DNA of 64,000 nucleotides from Candidatus Thalassarchaeaceae archaeon (lineage in GTDB: Archaea; Thermoplasmatota; Poseidoniia; Poseidoniales; Thalassarchaeaceae): contig JAQXEZ010000006.1 in the NCBI GenBank assembly GCA_029250605.1, positions 172,956 through 236,955 on the forward strand, read 5' to 3'. This document shows, piece after piece, positions 43,911 to 52,907 of this stretch. Position 1 is the first letter of the stretch, and the number at the start of each line of letters is the position of its first letter. The notes beneath the pieces are model-generated. The model was not told the DNA's origin, did no database searches, and saw only the letters and a list, made by a program, of their open reading frames with translations. The position numbers and the translations under genes were made by a program.

Positions 43911-44558
43911 TCAAACACCCATCTCCTCTCTTATCCTCTTCTTAGTAGCAGCCCAAGAGCAGATCGGGCACTCTCTCAAATTGTGCCTTAGTGCGGGACA
44001 GTGCTCTCTGCCGAAGTAGATTATCTGCAGATGCCTCCTGTTCCAGGTCTCCTCGGGGAAGGCTGCTTTCAGATCCCTCTCGGTCTTGGCAACGTTCCTA
44101 CCGTCAGAGAGCCCCCATCTGGCTGCCAATCTGTGAATGTGAGTATCTACAGGGAAGGCAGGGATGCCAAACGATTGACTCATGACCACGCTTGCTGTCT
44201 TGTGCCCCACTCCGGCCAAAGACTCAAGGAAGTCCCAGTCGGGCCTTACCCCCCCTCCATCCTCCAGAATCTGCTCTGCCATCCTTCGGAGATTCTTCGC
44301 CTTGGTCGGAGCCAACCCTATTTCACGAATGATGCTGTGAATCTTATCTACTTCGAGCAAGGCCATTTCCCCAGGGCTTCCTGCTGCCTCGAACAATCTT
44401 GGGGTAACCTCGTTCACCTTCTTGTCGGTCGTCTGGGCGGACAGCATTACCGCAACAAGAAGGGTGTATGGGTCGACATGATCCAGTGGAATCGGAGTCT
44501 CCGGGTACATCTCATCGAGCTTGCCGCCGATAATGCCGGCCTTCTCCGCTCGGCGCAA
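43911..44558 (-). CDS. nth: Endonuclease III-like DNA glycosylase/AP lyase
   Basis: 215 residues. The HhH-GPD fold shows LVAVMLSAQTTDKKVNEVTP, the helix-hairpin-helix LESLAGVGHKTASVVMSQ with the catalytic Lys, and FPVDTHIHRLAARWG with the catalytic Asp. It excises oxidised pyrimidines. The C-terminal cysteines are C-x9-C-x2-C, not the usual C-x6-C-x2-C-x5-C, so a 4Fe-4S cluster may be missing or altered. The start is TTG at 44558, six bases after GGAGGT. A longer ATG frame to 44900 would overlap two genes and is rejected. Confidence 0.9.
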   Translation of the reverse strand: MRRAEKAGIIGGKLDEMYPETPIPLDHVDPYTLLVAVMLSAQTTDKKVNEVTPRLFEAAGSPGEMALLEVDKIHSIIREIGLAPTKAKNLRRMAEQILEDGGGVRPDWDFLESLAGVGHKTASVVMSQSFGIPAFPVDTHIHRLAARWGLSDGRNVAKTERDLKAAFPEETWNRRHLQIIYFGREHCPALRHNLRECPICSWAATKKRIREEMGV

Positions 44559-44560
44559 AC

Positions 44561-44767
44561 TCAGACCTCCAGATCCGGGCTCCCTTCGTCCCTCCAACCA
44601 ATCATCACGCCAGCAGCGATGCATCCGAAAAACGGGGCATAGCAGGACAACCATAGCTTGGCGCTCCATTCCTCGGGACTTCCACTTAGGATCCATCCAG
44701 ATAGAGAGAGAAGGGCCCCTGGGATCATGGCAAGAGTTCCGAACAACACAGCCCTGCCGAGTCCCAT
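44561..44767 (-). CDS. Small two-helix membrane protein, unknown
   Basis: 68 residues: AVLFGTLAMIPGALLSLSGWIL and LWLSCYAPFFGCIAAGVMIGW form two membrane helices. Its last codons provide the GGAGGT ribosome-binding site of nth, and its stop lies two bases before the nth start. It follows the SSS symporter gene by 30 bases. No family recognised. Confidence 0.6.
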   Translation of the reverse strand: MGLGRAVLFGTLAMIPGALLSLSGWILSGSPEEWSAKLWLSCYAPFFGCIAAGVMIGWRDEGSPDLEV

Positions 44768-44797
44768 GGCATTTACGGGACACTACCAGACTTGACT

Positions 44798-46429
44798 CTA
44801 ACGGGCCTTCTCCTTCACTACCCATTTCGCCATTATCGCCGTCTGGACCATGGAAAGCAAGGCAGCCCACCAGATCCACCGGGGGAGCCCCAATGCCCAC
44901 GTTTCACTGTCTTCCCACCACCAGAAGTCATGAGCGAGGACGAAAACAACTACTAGGCCCAACATGGGTGCGATTTCCCCAGAACCAATCTGGCTCAACC
45001 AATCGAACCCGAACCTCCTATCGCATGCATACTGAACAGAAGCCAAACCAATGATGGCAGCCACAAGTGACGGGATTACTGCTGTTGGTACCGCTCCCTT
45101 CACTGGCTCCACCCACCATCCATCGAATGACTCGGGGGAGAAAACTGCTAGCAACACGACCGACTCTCCTGCGGCGATAGATGCAATCACCGCCCTACCA
45201 TCGATATTGTCGAAGTGCGATGCTGCGTAAACAGAGGGGAACATTACTGCGTACATTGAGAAGGCAAGTAGCCCCAAGTCCAGAATCGACAAATCAGACC
45301 AGAGTGAGAGAATTAGTCCTAGGACTGCTAGGAAAATGATCACCGATTCCCTAGACCAACCCCCACTATCTGCTTTGGGAACTAGGTCCCTAGTTACCAG
45401 TGACCCTGTAGCGAGAAGCTGCGAGTCCATCGTGGACATCAGTGCTGCAAGGCCAGCCACCAGAACCAGACCCCCGAGCCACTCTCCCCCGACATCCATG
45501 ATCATCGTGGGCAGGATGTTGTCAGATCCTGCCCTGTCGAGCCCAGGATTATCTAAGTGCCCCAACGTGCCAATCAATATTGGCGGTAGGAAGGCCAACC
45601 ATGCCACAGCGGGGTAGAGAGTCGCCATCCTGCCTATTGCGTAGTCACTTTCCGCGGCACAAAGCCTCTGGTACAACTGGGGGAACATTGGATCCGCGAA
45701 AAGCCACAGAATCATAGTGCTCGACCAGATTAGCAGGGTGTAGTTCCCATCTCTGCCAAGCAATCCCATGGTCTCCTCGGAAGATGAAATCGCGTCCAAC
45801 GCAACGCTGAGGCCACCTGCATCGTTGATCACCATGGCTAACCCGAGCCAGAGGAGGGCCAGTGCAATCGCGCCCTGTACAGCATCCGTCCTCACGACTG
45901 CCTTCAAGCCCCCTGTTAGTGTGTAGCCAACTACCAGGGCAGTGACCAGAACGGCTCCAACCCACTCTGGACCACCGAATAGGGCCGAGACCACGATTCC
46001 TGCAGCCCTAGGCTGAAGGGCGAGGTATGGGATGGTGGCAATCACCAGTACAGAGGCCATGGTTAGCTGTGCATTTCGGGAACCAGTCTGCCCCAGAACC
46101 ATCTCGGGTGCTGTCATCGCCCCATGCTCCACCGATCGGGCCCTGACCTTCCGGCCCAGCAGGTACATCGAAACCGCCATGAACCCGGTTCCGAAGGCCA
46201 TTATCGGCAGGAAAGATAACCCGATCCTGTAAGAAGCCCCACTCGAGCCATATACCGTGAAGGCACTGAAGTTTGTCGCTGCCATGGTAATCAGTAGGAT
46301 GGGGCCAGACAGACTCCTTCCAGCGAGGTAGTACGACTCGTCCTCCTTGCCTAGGTCCCGTCGCGCCCAAATGGCGAATGCTACCATGGCTATTGCATAC
46401 CCGCCTACTATTAGCCAAGCAGAAGTCAC
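44798..46429 (-). CDS. Sodium:solute symporter (SSS family)
   Basis: 543 residues, about 13 membrane helices. SSS-type features are the N-terminal DESYYLAGRSLSGPILLITM, AATNFSAFTVYGSSGASYR and GYTLTGGLKAVVRTDAVQG, plus ALMSTMDSQLLATGSLVTRDL on the Na+-site helix. It would import an organic solute (amino acid, sugar, pantothenate or similar) with Na+. The substrate is not evident. A small two-helix protein encoded just downstream could be an accessory subunit. Confidence 0.9.
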   Translation of the reverse strand: MTSAWLIVGGYAIAMVAFAIWARRDLGKEDESYYLAGRSLSGPILLITMAATNFSAFTVYGSSGASYRIGLSFLPIMAFGTGFMAVSMYLLGRKVRARSVEHGAMTAPEMVLGQTGSRNAQLTMASVLVIATIPYLALQPRAAGIVVSALFGGPEWVGAVLVTALVVGYTLTGGLKAVVRTDAVQGAIALALLWLGLAMVINDAGGLSVALDAISSSEETMGLLGRDGNYTLLIWSSTMILWLFADPMFPQLYQRLCAAESDYAIGRMATLYPAVAWLAFLPPILIGTLGHLDNPGLDRAGSDNILPTMIMDVGGEWLGGLVLVAGLAALMSTMDSQLLATGSLVTRDLVPKADSGGWSRESVIIFLAVLGLILSLWSDLSILDLGLLAFSMYAVMFPSVYAASHFDNIDGRAVIASIAAGESVVLLAVFSPESFDGWWVEPVKGAVPTAVIPSLVAAIIGLASVQYACDRRFGFDWLSQIGSGEIAPMLGLVVVFVLAHDFWWWEDSETWALGLPRWIWWAALLSMVQTAIMAKWVVKEKAR

Positions 46430-46480
46430 GTCAACGCCATGGGTCCTCCCAACATTATCTTGACTGTCTCTGGCGACTCA

Positions 46481-47032
46481 TCACCATGGGAACTTGTATA
46501 CCCAGATCACGAAGTCATTCAGGATGCATTGAATCGCCAGCATGATTGCACCGATAATCATCAGCGCTGAACCATCGACTCCATCCTGGTGCGCCCCAAA
46601 TGCAAGTAGGCCTAGCATTATGTTCCCGATAGATGTGAACAAAAGCATCCCGATAACGAGGTATTGAGTCCATGCGTAGTCATTTTCGATATGCAGAATG
46701 GTGCTCTCAATCCAGAGTGCAGATGGGATCAGGAATACTGCGTATGCAAGCAGTAACCGAATCTCACCATTTCCATCGGATTCAGTCCAGGGCCACCTCA
46801 GGGAACTGACCATCGACTCTTCCATCTGGAAGAAAACGATGTACCAGTAAAGCAGAAAACCCAGTGCGGCCACGAACATGAACGGTACGATGTATGTCCT
46901 CCATGCTTCGGAAACCCCTCCCCACAGTTCCATGGGCCTCTCAGCATGAGACAAACCGTAAACGTACGAGGCTAGGACAAGGGGCCCGAAAACGAAGGTG
47001 AAAGCTAGGACGAGCTGGCGCGTAATCTCCAC
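46481..47032 (-). CDS. Hypothetical membrane protein (about six helices)
   Basis: 183 residues, with helices starting LVLAFTFVFGPLVLASYVY, YIVPFMFVAALGFLLYWYIV, LLLAYAVFLIPSALWI, YLVIGMLLFTSIGNIMLGLL and ALMIIGAIMLAIQCILNDF. No motif recognised. It lies 51 bases upstream of the SSS symporter gene on the same strand and divergent from the SOUL-domain gene. Confidence 0.65.
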   Translation of the reverse strand: MEITRQLVLAFTFVFGPLVLASYVYGLSHAERPMELWGGVSEAWRTYIVPFMFVAALGFLLYWYIVFFQMEESMVSSLRWPWTESDGNGEIRLLLAYAVFLIPSALWIESTILHIENDYAWTQYLVIGMLLFTSIGNIMLGLLAFGAHQDGVDGSALMIIGAIMLAIQCILNDFVIWVYKFPW

Positions 47033-47090
47033 GAACGTCGCAAGCAGTACCTCATCATAAAATCAAAGCCACATACCCGTTCGTGGAACC

Positions 47091-47612
47091 GTGTCCGAGC
47101 AATTAGAGGAGCCAGATTACGAGGTCACAGCGACTCATTCTGGATTCGAGGTCCGGAGGTACTCCGACGCTATCCAGGCCAGAGTAAGGACAGAAGGGGC
47201 GAACTGGAGAGGATCAAGTGGCGGGTTCCGAAGAATCGCCGGCTACATCTTCGGTAGGAACGAGAGGGAGCAGATGATTGCAATGACGGCTCCAGTGCAC
47301 ATCTGGGAAGAGGGCAATGGAACTATGATGGCATTCACCATGCCTTCAGAGTACTCCCTGGAAGAATTACCCAGTCCAAACGATGGTGGAGTGCACCTGG
47401 TGAGTGCCGAGGGGAGGTCATTCGCCTCCCTCTCATTCACCGGGCTATCCGGGACCAGGAAGACAGAACGGCTGAAGAAACGACTCATGAGGCTAGTATC
47501 CGAAACCGGACTAGAAGCATCTGGCCCAGCAATGCTGGCAGTATACGATAATCCAAACACCACTCTCCCCTTCTTGCGGAGGAACGAGATCCTAATTCCT
47601 ATCCATGATTAG
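47091..47612 (+). CDS. SOUL family haem-binding-like protein
   Basis: 173 residues with a GTG start. The SOUL pattern is clear: YEVTATHSGFEVRRYSDAIQARV at the N-terminus (shown in part), then GFRRIAGYIFGRNE, IAMTAPVHIW, MAFTMPSEYSLEELP and a C-terminal PAMLAVYDNPNTTLPFLRRNEI. Family members bind haem or porphyrin through a hydrophobic cleft; the haem ligand is not conserved across the family. Function in archaea is not established. Confidence 0.9.
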   Translation: MSEQLEEPDYEVTATHSGFEVRRYSDAIQARVRTEGANWRGSSGGFRRIAGYIFGRNEREQMIAMTAPVHIWEEGNGTMMAFTMPSEYSLEELPSPNDGGVHLVSAEGRSFASLSFTGLSGTRKTERLKKRLMRLVSETGLEASGPAMLAVYDNPNTTLPFLRRNEILIPIHD

Positions 47613-47662
47613 TCGGAGACCGATGCGATAATTCGATTACCCCCCGTATCGTCCTTTGGCCA

Positions 47663-48211
47663 ATGAAGGAAGACCCTCCAGTCGAATGGTGGAAGCAAGG
47701 CGCTGTGGAAGGCGCCCCTGAGCCGATACCAATCAGCCCCCCCGGGCGGAATCTAATCGATCCCACGGCTCCTAATCCATTCAACGAATTCCAATTCTCT
47801 CCGAGGCCAGAACACGTTATGTCATTCATGGACTCCATTGAGAACGTATTCCGAAACTTCGTAAATTTCAGCGATCGGGCCTCGAGGTCGGAGTATTGGT
47901 GGTTCCAACTATTCTTCCTCGTTGCACTTGCGACCGCTGATTTCATAGATGTCATGATGGGTGACTTAGCCGAAGTTTCCTACAACTTCTTCGGCACTAT
48001 TGTCTTCTTGGGGCTAATCATCCCAAACCTAGCGGTAACAGTGAGGCGACTCCACGATCTCGGATACTCCGGTTGGTTCATCTTGCTGGTGTTTATTCCC
48101 TGCTTGGGGCCGATAATCGGCTTAGTCATCCTTGTCTTTATGATAGTTGACGGGCAATCCCAGATCAACGACTACGGGACCGTTCCCACCAACACAATCG
48201 TTCGAGAGTGA
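47663..48211 (+). CDS. DUF805 family membrane protein
   Basis: 182 residues. The first 55 are Pro-rich and disordered-looking. The DUF805 domain follows: VFRNFVNFSDRASRSEYWWF, LAVTVRRLHDLGYSGWFIL and LVFMIVDGQSQINDYG, with about four helices. The RRLHDLG motif is the family hallmark. Function unknown. An internal Met near residue 53 (MSFMDSIENV) could be the true start. Confidence 0.88.
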   Translation: MKEDPPVEWWKQGAVEGAPEPIPISPPGRNLIDPTAPNPFNEFQFSPRPEHVMSFMDSIENVFRNFVNFSDRASRSEYWWFQLFFLVALATADFIDVMMGDLAEVSYNFFGTIVFLGLIIPNLAVTVRRLHDLGYSGWFILLVFIPCLGPIIGLVILVFMIVDGQSQINDYGTVPTNTIVRE

Positions 48212-48250
48212 AACCGAAAGCAGATTAATCCAGAGCCGAACCAGCGGTAC

Positions 48251-48970
48251 GTGCAGCGTTGTGGCGTGACAGAGGTCTCCAAAGCCCTGGAAACGGAGGA
48301 AGTCACTCTAATCCTCTTCCACAGGGGGTCAAGTGACCTCGAAGCCACTAGGCTGAGGGATGTGGCAGAGGAACGAGGAATCGCGGTTCGCGAGTCCTCC
48401 AAGTCGGACATGTGGAGGATGTCCCGTGTCAACGACGGGGAAAACCCACCTCCGATACTTGCACTAGTTGGGAGGAGGCCAGACGCAACAGTCGATGAGA
48501 TTCTGTCCTCCGGAGGTCTGTGCTGGCTTCTCGATGGAGCACGATATCCGGTCAACATCGGCTTCACCATCAGAACTGCAGAGGTCAGCGGGGGCCAGGC
48601 GGTTTTCGTCGACGGAGCACTGAATCACACCGAGAAGAAGGCTGCGAGAAGGGCATCAATGAAGGCTCACAGGTTCATGCCCGTACATTGGGTGGATGGG
48701 GGGGAACTCGTCCTCATGGCTAAGGAAGCAGGCTTCCGGGTCATCTCCTTGGAGGATACCGGCGAACTAGGCCCATGGGACGAGGATCTGACTGGAAACG
48801 TGCTCCTCGTCATTGGAGGGGAGCATGACGGGATCTCCGATCACATCCTGAGGGAGTCGGATTCAGTACTCCGAGTCCCAATGTCAGGTTTCGTCCCTTC
48901 ATACAATCTACAAGCACCCATGGCAGTGGTAGCTGCCGAGGCTCTCAGGCAGCGGAATCCAGATGTCTAG
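48251..48970 (+). CDS. SpoU/TrmH family RNA 2'-O-methyltransferase
   Basis: 239 residues with a GTG start. The N-terminal substrate-binding part is short. The SPOUT knot has LDGARYPVNIGFTIRTAEV (motif 1, with Asn and Arg), VIGGEHDGISDHIL (motif 2) and VPMSGFVPSYNLQAPMAVV (motif 3). It methylates ribose 2'-OH in tRNA or rRNA with S-adenosylmethionine; which RNA is unknown. Its stop overlaps the stop of the convergent acyl-CoA dehydrogenase gene by a few bases. Confidence 0.9.
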   Translation: MQRCGVTEVSKALETEEVTLILFHRGSSDLEATRLRDVAEERGIAVRESSKSDMWRMSRVNDGENPPPILALVGRRPDATVDEILSSGGLCWLLDGARYPVNIGFTIRTAEVSGGQAVFVDGALNHTEKKAARRASMKAHRFMPVHWVDGGELVLMAKEAGFRVISLEDTGELGPWDEDLTGNVLLVIGGEHDGISDHILRESDSVLRVPMSGFVPSYNLQAPMAVVAAEALRQRNPDV

Positions 48971-50112
48971 AAGGAACCCTCTAGCTCTCTGCTGATGATC
49001 ATTCTCTGGATCTGGCTGGTCCCCTCGAATATCTGGTAAATCTTAGCCCCTCTCATTCTCCTGGCCACGGGGTACTCCTCGGAGTATCCGTACCCACCAA
49101 GGACTTGTACTGCATCGGTAGTTACCTCCATGCACATGTCCGCAGCGAACCTCTTCGCATGTGCTGACTTCAGAGTCGCCTTTTCGCCCGAGTCTAGGGC
49201 ATTGGCAGCACTCAGGGTGAGTAGCCTAGCGGCTTCTATCTTGGTAGCCATGTCAGCCAGGATGAATGAGATCGACTGATGCTTGGAAATCGGTTTTCCG
49301 AAGGCCTTCCTCTGCTTGGCGTATGTCCATGCCTCTTCCATAGCGCCTCTGGCGTTTCCGACCGCGGCAGCGGCCACTGCAGGTCTAGAGTGGTCAAATG
49401 CCTTCATCGCATTCATCCATCCGCCATTCTCCACTCCTCCGACCAGATTTGATTCGGGGACTCTGACATCAGTGAAATTCACGCCTCTGGTGTCGGAGCA
49501 CCTCTGGCCCATGTTCTCCTCCTTCTTCCCGAGCTCTATTCCCGGTGAATCCGCATCTACGATGAAACCGCTGAGGCCGCCGTATCCGGCTTCTTTGTCG
49601 GTGTATGCCAGAACGAAGAACCAGTCTGCGTAACCAGCACCAGAGATCCATGCCTTGCTGCCATTGATTACGTAGTCATCGCCATCCCTGACAGCCTCGG
49701 TCTTCAGAGACTGGACATCCGAACCCGCATCTGGCTCAGTCACGCAATACGCTGCCAGCTTTCCCGAAGCGACCCTTCCTAGGTATTCCGACTTCTGTTC
49801 TTCTGTCCCCCCAGTGAGGATTGGGAATGATGCAAGCATGGTGTGGTAGGAAGCCGTACCGAAACCCGGATCTCCTCTGGAGAGCTCCTCGCAGATGATC
49901 ATCTCGTCAACAGTTGACATGCCTGCTCCGCCGTACTTCTCGGGGATGGTAACATTCAGCAGACCCAACTCGTGGGCCTTCGAAATCGCATCCAGGGGGT
50001 AGGTCCCGCCTTTGTCCCATTCTTCTGCATTTGGAATGACTTCCTCGTCACAGAATTCCCTCGCCATATCGCGTATCATCATCTGCTCTTCGCTGAGGCG
50101 GAAGTCGACCAT
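48967..50112 (-). CDS. Acyl-CoA dehydrogenase
   Basis: 381 residues, full length. YCVTEPDAGSDVQSLKT and WISGAGYADWFFVLAYT are the FAD-binding signatures. QVLGGYGYSEEYPVARRMRG and IFEGTSQIQRMII carry the flavin-site Gly-Gly and the catalytic Glu position (FEGTSQ). It oxidises an acyl-CoA to enoyl-CoA and passes electrons to electron-transfer flavoprotein. It could serve fatty-acid or branched-chain amino-acid breakdown. No other beta-oxidation gene is adjacent. Confidence 0.95.
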   Translation of the reverse strand: MVDFRLSEEQMMIRDMAREFCDEEVIPNAEEWDKGGTYPLDAISKAHELGLLNVTIPEKYGGAGMSTVDEMIICEELSRGDPGFGTASYHTMLASFPILTGGTEEQKSEYLGRVASGKLAAYCVTEPDAGSDVQSLKTEAVRDGDDYVINGSKAWISGAGYADWFFVLAYTDKEAGYGGLSGFIVDADSPGIELGKKEENMGQRCSDTRGVNFTDVRVPESNLVGGVENGGWMNAMKAFDHSRPAVAAAAVGNARGAMEEAWTYAKQRKAFGKPISKHQSISFILADMATKIEAARLLTLSAANALDSGEKATLKSAHAKRFAADMCMEVTTDAVQVLGGYGYSEEYPVARRMRGAKIYQIFEGTSQIQRMIISRELEGSF

Positions 50113-50198
50113 GCATCATCCAGCGAATAGCACTATTTGAGTAGTTTCGGGGGCGCTCGTTCACATCAACTGTTATTTCTCGCCCTTTCTTCCGGAAT

Positions 50199-51182
50199 TT
50201 GAATCGCGTGGTGGAAAATAGGCTAATCGAGCATACTGGGGCCGAGTTCCCGATAATCTGCGGGGCAATGTACCCATGCTCCAATCCGGAACTGGTCGCA
50301 GCAGCAGCAAATGGTGGCGGGATGGCGATCATCCAACCCGTCTCTCTGACCGTAGTCCACGGCTTTGACAAGCCAGATCTGAATCAGGGACTTATCGATG
50401 GAATCAGTTACATCAGGTCGAAGACGAATAGTCCGATTGGGTTCAATGCCCTGATTGAGAAGGGCAATGACAAGTATCTGCAGAGGATGTCTCAGTGGAT
50501 CGACATCGCATTGGACGAGGGAATCCGGTTCTTCGTGACATCCCTGGGGAAACCAGACTGGGTTTGCGAGAAGGTCCACTCGAGAGGCGGATTCGTCTAC
50601 CACGACGTAACTACTCGATTACACGCCGAGAAGGGAGTAGAGTGTGGCGTCGATGGCCTGATTTGCGTGAATGACAGAGCTGGGGGTCATCTGGGCACCG
50701 ACAGCATGGAGCAGATGTACGAATCCCTCTCGGATCTAGGCCTGCCTCTGATTTGCGCAGGTGGGATAGGTAGCGATAAGGAGTTGAAGGAGGCCATCCG
50801 GATCGGTTACGACGGAGTTCAGATGGGCACCCGATTCATTGCAACCGACGAGTGCTCGATGCCAGAAGGATACAAGCAGGCCATAGTTGGGGCCAATGAG
50901 GGGGACATAGATTGGACAGTCAAGCTCACTGGGATCCCAGTCTCGGTAATCAAGACCCCAAGCTACCGCAGGGAGAACTCGTGGCTAGTGCGCACCCTTC
51001 TCTCAGGCCGATTTAAGCATAGAACTCGGTGGCTGATGAACACGATATCATTCAGACGGTGGAGGAAGATGTCCAGTGGGGCGAAGTCATCTGACATCTG
51101 GTCAGCAGGGAAGAGCGTCGAGACTATCGAAAGCGTTGAGTCTGCAACCACGATAATGAGGAGACTGGGAAACTCTCTATGA
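50199..51182 (+). CDS. Nitronate monooxygenase-like FMN enzyme (2-nitropropane dioxygenase family)
   Basis: 327 residues. The TIM-barrel family pattern is present: FPIICGAMYPCSNPELVAAA, SPIGFNALIEKGNDKYL, NDRAGGHLGTDS (catalytic-His region), LICAGGIGSDKELKEAI and GYDGVQMGTRFIATDE. It binds FMN and oxidises nitronates or acts as an enoyl reductase-like enzyme. The listed start is TTG at 50199; GTG at 50208 or 50211 (MENRLIEHTG) fits family starts better. Confidence 0.88.
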   Translation: MNRVVENRLIEHTGAEFPIICGAMYPCSNPELVAAAANGGGMAIIQPVSLTVVHGFDKPDLNQGLIDGISYIRSKTNSPIGFNALIEKGNDKYLQRMSQWIDIALDEGIRFFVTSLGKPDWVCEKVHSRGGFVYHDVTTRLHAEKGVECGVDGLICVNDRAGGHLGTDSMEQMYESLSDLGLPLICAGGIGSDKELKEAIRIGYDGVQMGTRFIATDECSMPEGYKQAIVGANEGDIDWTVKLTGIPVSVIKTPSYRRENSWLVRTLLSGRFKHRTRWLMNTISFRRWRKMSSGAKSSDIWSAGKSVETIESVESATTIMRRLGNSL

Positions 51183-51449
51183 GAACAAACCAGGCCACTT
51201 CCTCTTAATGGCTCGGAAGATCACCCTAGAGATCGCCATCGAAGTGAGAAGGAAGGCTACCGATACCCACAGGGGTGCATCTTCACTAGTCGCAAGAAGG
51301 TAGGTTACAACCAGAATCCCCGTACCGTAGACCGCACGAAATGCTGAGAAGACCAAGAAAGACCGGAACGCGTTGCTACCTAGCAATCTTTGCTTAAGTG
51401 ACTTGTTCGCAGACTCGTCCATGATGATTATGGGCAAGCAGTCATTCAC
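51177..51449 (-). CDS. Hypothetical small membrane protein
   Basis: 90 residues with two helices (FLVFSAFRAVYGTGILVVTYLL and LWVSVAFLLTSMAISRVIF) and a basic tail (RAIKRKWPGLFS). No family recognised. It lies 24 bases downstream of the ZIP transporter on the same strand and may be read through with it. Its end overlaps the convergent nitronate monooxygenase gene. Confidence 0.55.
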   Translation of the reverse strand: MNDCLPIIIMDESANKSLKQRLLGSNAFRSFLVFSAFRAVYGTGILVVTYLLATSEDAPLWVSVAFLLTSMAISRVIFRAIKRKWPGLFS

Positions 51450-51473
51450 TACACTTAGTCGTGACCATGTCGA

Positions 51474-52361
51474 TTAGTGCCCATGCTCTATTAGGCCGGC
51501 AGCATCCGCTCCGAATAGTATTGTCACCATTATTACCACTCCCATTAGGACGTTCAACATGGCTTCCCTACCAGTCTCGGGATTGTGTATGTCAGGCAGA
51601 GTATCTACGGTGGCCACGTACAGGAATGTCCCTCCTGCGAATAGCATTGCAAGCGCAATCAGGTGTTCATCTAGTCCCTCTAGAGCGTAGAATGATACTA
51701 TTATCATTACAGGCGTGGCGATGGAAAACAACACGACATCTCTGATCGTTTCGTTCCGCTCGCTTCTTTCGTGAGCCGAGAAAACACCTAGACTGAAAGC
51801 CGCAGGGACCTTGTGAATTAGGACCGCGAGTGCAACAATTGCCGTCACCGCTTCAGAACTTCCCGCAGCAGCGGAACCTATAGCCAGACCGTCAGCGGCA
51901 GAATGCAGAGATAGTCCGAGGACGATAACCCATGGTGAATCACTATGATGCACATGCTCGTGCCCATGCTCCCCATGATGGTCATGGTGCTCCTCATGGA
52001 CTGCGTGTCCAATGCCAGACCCCTCTAGAATTAGCATCATCATGAATCCGGCCAGAATTGCGCCCCCGATAATCAGGCCCTCCAAACCTTCCTCTTCCTG
52101 GTGACCAGACTCCTCTTCCTGGTGACTAGCCTCTTCCTCATGAGATCCCTCGTCATGATCGCCCATAGCTAGATCAAAACCCTCTGGAATAACCACAAGG
52201 ATTGCCGACGCAAGAAGAATTCCAGAAGCCACGCCAGTAATCCTTCGCAGAATATCGCGATCCTCCTTGATTCTGCTCAAAATTGGCATCAAACCACCAA
52301 TAAGTGCCAGAATAAGTGTCAATGCAGCCAGTTCGATAGGAGCGCTCCCCGTTGCCATCAC
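51474..52361 (-). CDS. ZIP family metal transporter with His/Glu-rich loops
   Basis: 295 residues, eight helices. Metal-pathway helices carry GLSLHSAADGLAIGSAAAG and LIHKVPAAFSLGVFSAHE. Two cytoplasmic loops are extremely His/Glu-rich (MGDHDEGSHEEEASHQEEES, and HEEHHDHHGEHGHEHVHHSD), typical of zinc sensing or storage in ZIP proteins. It is divergent from a NikR-like regulator with 62 bases between starts, so metal-dependent repression is likely. Confidence 0.92.
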   Translation of the reverse strand: MMATGSAPIELAALTLILALIGGLMPILSRIKEDRDILRRITGVASGILLASAILVVIPEGFDLAMGDHDEGSHEEEASHQEEESGHQEEEGLEGLIIGGAILAGFMMMLILEGSGIGHAVHEEHHDHHGEHGHEHVHHSDSPWVIVLGLSLHSAADGLAIGSAAAGSSEAVTAIVALAVLIHKVPAAFSLGVFSAHERSERNETIRDVVLFSIATPVMIIVSFYALEGLDEHLIALAMLFAGGTFLYVATVDTLPDIHNPETGREAMLNVLMGVVIMVTILFGADAAGLIEHGH

Positions 52362-52372
52362 AACTCCGAATC

Positions 52373-52399
52373 AATAATAGATATTTAAGAAATGTTATT
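52373..52399. promoter_or_regulatory. Candidate NikR-type operator and shared divergent promoter
   Basis: AATAATA at 52373-52379 and TGTTATT at 52393-52399 form a 7-base inverted repeat (one mismatch) with 13 bases between, 27 bases overall. Classic NikR sites are two 6-base arms separated by 16 bases, so the geometry is similar. The middle holds ATATTTAA (52381-52388), placed about 24 bases before the ZIP start and about 39 before the regulator start, so it could be the TATA box for both. No footprint or homologous site is known to me. Confidence 0.45.
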
Positions 52400-52423
52400 A
52401 ATTTACCACTCCTTCGTCGCACC

Positions 52424-52846
52424 ATGTCTCGGATCATCTCCTTTAGCAGTGACAACGAATTCCTAGAATCTCTAGACTCCATGATCGAGGAAACGGGCTA
52501 CAAAAACAGGAGCATGTTCCTTAGGGATGCCAGCGTTCATTTCGCCGATGCCAGCCGCGGAGACCTCAGCACAATGGACGATGACTCCGAAACAGAGGGC
52601 GTGATGGTGATTTTCTACCAACACGGCGTGGAATCGAAGATCCTTGATATCAGACACTCACATTCTGTAGAAGTTTCCTCATTCCATCACAACTGCCTAA
52701 CAGAGAGTCATACCTGTGTAGACACACTGCAAATCAAGGGATCAGCCAGTTCGTTGAGGGATATCGTCTCGAGATTGAGGAATACGAATGACGTCGACAG
52801 AGTGTCCTTCGTACCTGCTCCCGTTCGAGAAGTAGGCTGCTGCTGA
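52424..52846 (+). CDS. NikR-like metal-responsive regulator (ribbon-helix-helix)
   Basis: 140 residues from the Met at 52424 (MSRIISFSSDNEF); an upstream Met at 52352 would run across the divergent promoter. Residues 1-45 are the ribbon-helix-helix DNA-binding part (ESLDSMIEETGYKNRSMFLRD). The C-terminal ACT-like domain has VMVIFYQHG, DIRHSHSVEVSSFHHNCLTE and SHTCVDTLQIKG. His/Cys residues abound, but their spacing (FHHNC, then HTC) differs from the E. coli NikR nickel site, so metal choice may differ. It faces a ZIP gene, so zinc is a fair guess. Confidence 0.85.
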   Translation: MSRIISFSSDNEFLESLDSMIEETGYKNRSMFLRDASVHFADASRGDLSTMDDDSETEGVMVIFYQHGVESKILDIRHSHSVEVSSFHHNCLTESHTCVDTLQIKGSASSLRDIVSRLRNTNDVDRVSFVPAPVREVGCC

Positions 52847-52907
52847 ATAGGTCATTGACCCACACATCCAGCGTGGCATTCAAGGCTCGTCGCTCCGACC
52901 ATGCAGC

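Noticed and set aside
44559..44900. N-terminal extension of endonuclease III to an ATG at 44900
   Set aside because: It would overlap the small membrane protein and the end of the SSS symporter; the TTG at 44558 behind GGAGGT gives the normal family length.
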